From NCBI GenBank assembly GCA_947179485.1, contig OX359246.1, positions 35,877,632 to 35,941,631 of the forward strand: a stretch of 64,000 nucleotides of DNA. Direction: 5' to 3'. The DNA is from Allacma fusca (taxonomy: Eukaryota; Arthropoda; Collembola; Symphypleona; Sminthuridae). Below are positions 62,961-64,000 of this stretch, piece after piece; positions within the stretch are counted from its first letter, which is position 1; each line of letters starts with the position of its first letter. The position numbers were made by a program, and so were the translations under genes. Below the pieces are notes generated by a model that worked only from the letters and a program-made list of their open reading frames with translations, had not been told where the DNA came from and did not search any database.

Positions 62961-63970
62961 TTAATGCACATTTTGTTCAGCCATCTTCTTTTTGGCTCGT
63001 TCTTTCCTACCACCATTTCTATCGGAGGCTCCTAGAAACCATTTGCTTACAATGCTTTCGCACTCATACTCACTTGGTGTTGGATCTTCGGGATGTTTTT
63101 TAATTGCAACTGAAAAGTAAAATATTCAAGAAAGTAAAAAATGTATATACAATAATTTACAGTAAGTTACAATAGAATTTGCTATTGTACCCTTGACACA
63201 TTCCAATAAAGTGTAATTCTTGAACTTTATTTTATTGTTGGCTCCACTGAAATTTGTAGACTTGGCAAGGTCTGGACCAATAACTCGCCCCAAGATTCGT
63301 TTGACAAAGTCCACAGTATTTTCTCCTCCGATTCCTTTCAGAAACTTTACCTAAAATTTTTTTGGACATAGTAATCCATATAATATATTACAATAAGACA
63401 CGCAAGGAGCAATAACGCAGCAAAAAACTACGTATTTATCATCAAAGTATTTACTCGTAAAATATATATTCACAAAATATCCTACCAATTTGGCTTTGTT
63501 CGCAGAATTTTGAAGCCATTCATTCGCCCGAAAAAACTCGTCAGGACTATTTATTGGAATGCAAACTCCAGGAATAATTACGTCGTCAGTGCAACACTCT
63601 TCTGAATTGTTTGACACTATTCTGATGAGTTGACGAATGTCAGAAGAAATATTTACAAGGTGTCGCAACGCCACACTCTGAAAATCTAATAAGTCAGGAA
63701 TTTGAAGGGGATATGCTTCATTTGTAATTAATAATAATATGTGAATATGTAATTAACGAAAAATCTAAAAATGCCGTCTTTTTCTACTTCGGTTTTCAAC
63801 AGCAAGTTTCTTTATTTCTTCTAAAATTTCCTCAACAACGCCATTTTGAACTTGAAAGTTTTGATCCGTCAGAGGAAGGAGTTCGGCATACGACCCGATG
63901 CTTTCAATAGTATTATTGGGATGGATTTCTGGAACTACAATCTGAACATTGTTCTCTACGAAGAACGAAA
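62961..63970 (-). CDS. DUF4806-domain protein, companion gene of the transposon (5' end outside the window)
   Basis: Four exons are visible on the minus strand: 63788-63970, 63486-63685, 63191-63350 and 62961-63109. Splice sites are GT/AG with matching phases (1, 0, 1), and the model starts mid-gene (2 bases of a split codon at 63970). The first visible exon encodes a hydrophilic stretch with possible coiled coil (NGVVEEILEEIKKLAVENR). The next three form the DUF4806 domain: IPINSPDEFFRANEWLQN, then VKFLKGIGGENTVDFVKRIL, the FSGANNKIKFKNYTLLECVK block and AIKKHPEDPT...IVSKWFLGASDRNGGRKERA. The conserved W, GG, F and GG-basic tail are all present. Proteins of this type often occur in arthropods and cnidarians beside transposases of the family encoded next door. 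Function is unknown; a DNA-binding or end-recognition partner is a guess. Confidence 0.8.
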
Positions 63971-64000
63971 CTGTAAAAAACTTAATTGAAAAAATACTAC

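Overview
The window reads as arthropod nuclear DNA. It is AT-rich, its genes have short exons with GT/AG introns, the intergenic DNA is long and rich in (CA)n, (GA)n and TACATATGTA-type simple repeats, and it carries arthropod families: gustatory receptors, a Tret1-like trehalose transporter and hairy-type bHLH-Orange repressors. A crustacean, perhaps a copepod such as a sea louse, is my best guess. That is an inference from overall character, not from a diagnostic sequence.

Layout. From 0.8 to 5.1 kb on the minus strand lie a seven-exon sugar-receptor-like gustatory receptor (427 aa) and, just upstream, a three-exon Tret1-like sugar transporter (483 aa). From 7.3 to 9.3 kb on the minus strand is a three-exon hairy-like gene (334 aa, ending WRPW). 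A second, diverged hairy-like gene (351 aa, two exons, ending WRPWW) lies at 52.4-55.1 kb on the plus strand. The two are head to head across about 43 kb.

Between the hairy genes, 9.3-18.9 kb and 31.8-52.4 kb look non-coding. The 19-28 kb part holds a 2.0-kb hAT-like element with perfect 8-bp target duplications and a second hAT-like element nested inside it; an intact divergent gustatory-receptor-like gene (three exons, 402 aa) and, about 4 kb further on, its decayed paralogue; a 5'-truncated retrotransposon fragment encoding a PD-(D/E)XK-like C-terminal domain; and another hAT-like element containing a 36-bp minisatellite. At 31.3-31.8 kb there is a 513-bp almost perfect foldback element.

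The right end (60.5-64.0 kb) is a two-gene DNA transposon on the minus strand: a DUF4806-type gene (its 5' part lies outside the window) followed 81 bp later by an intact 681-aa DDE-type transposase ORF. This is the best candidate for an under-described system. It has a catalytic-type ORF without breaks, a conserved companion gene, and a GC-rich putative subterminal region at 60.48-60.69 kb.

All multi-exon models were built by hand from reading-frame continuity, splice sites and matching intron phases. They have not been tested with transcripts or database searches.
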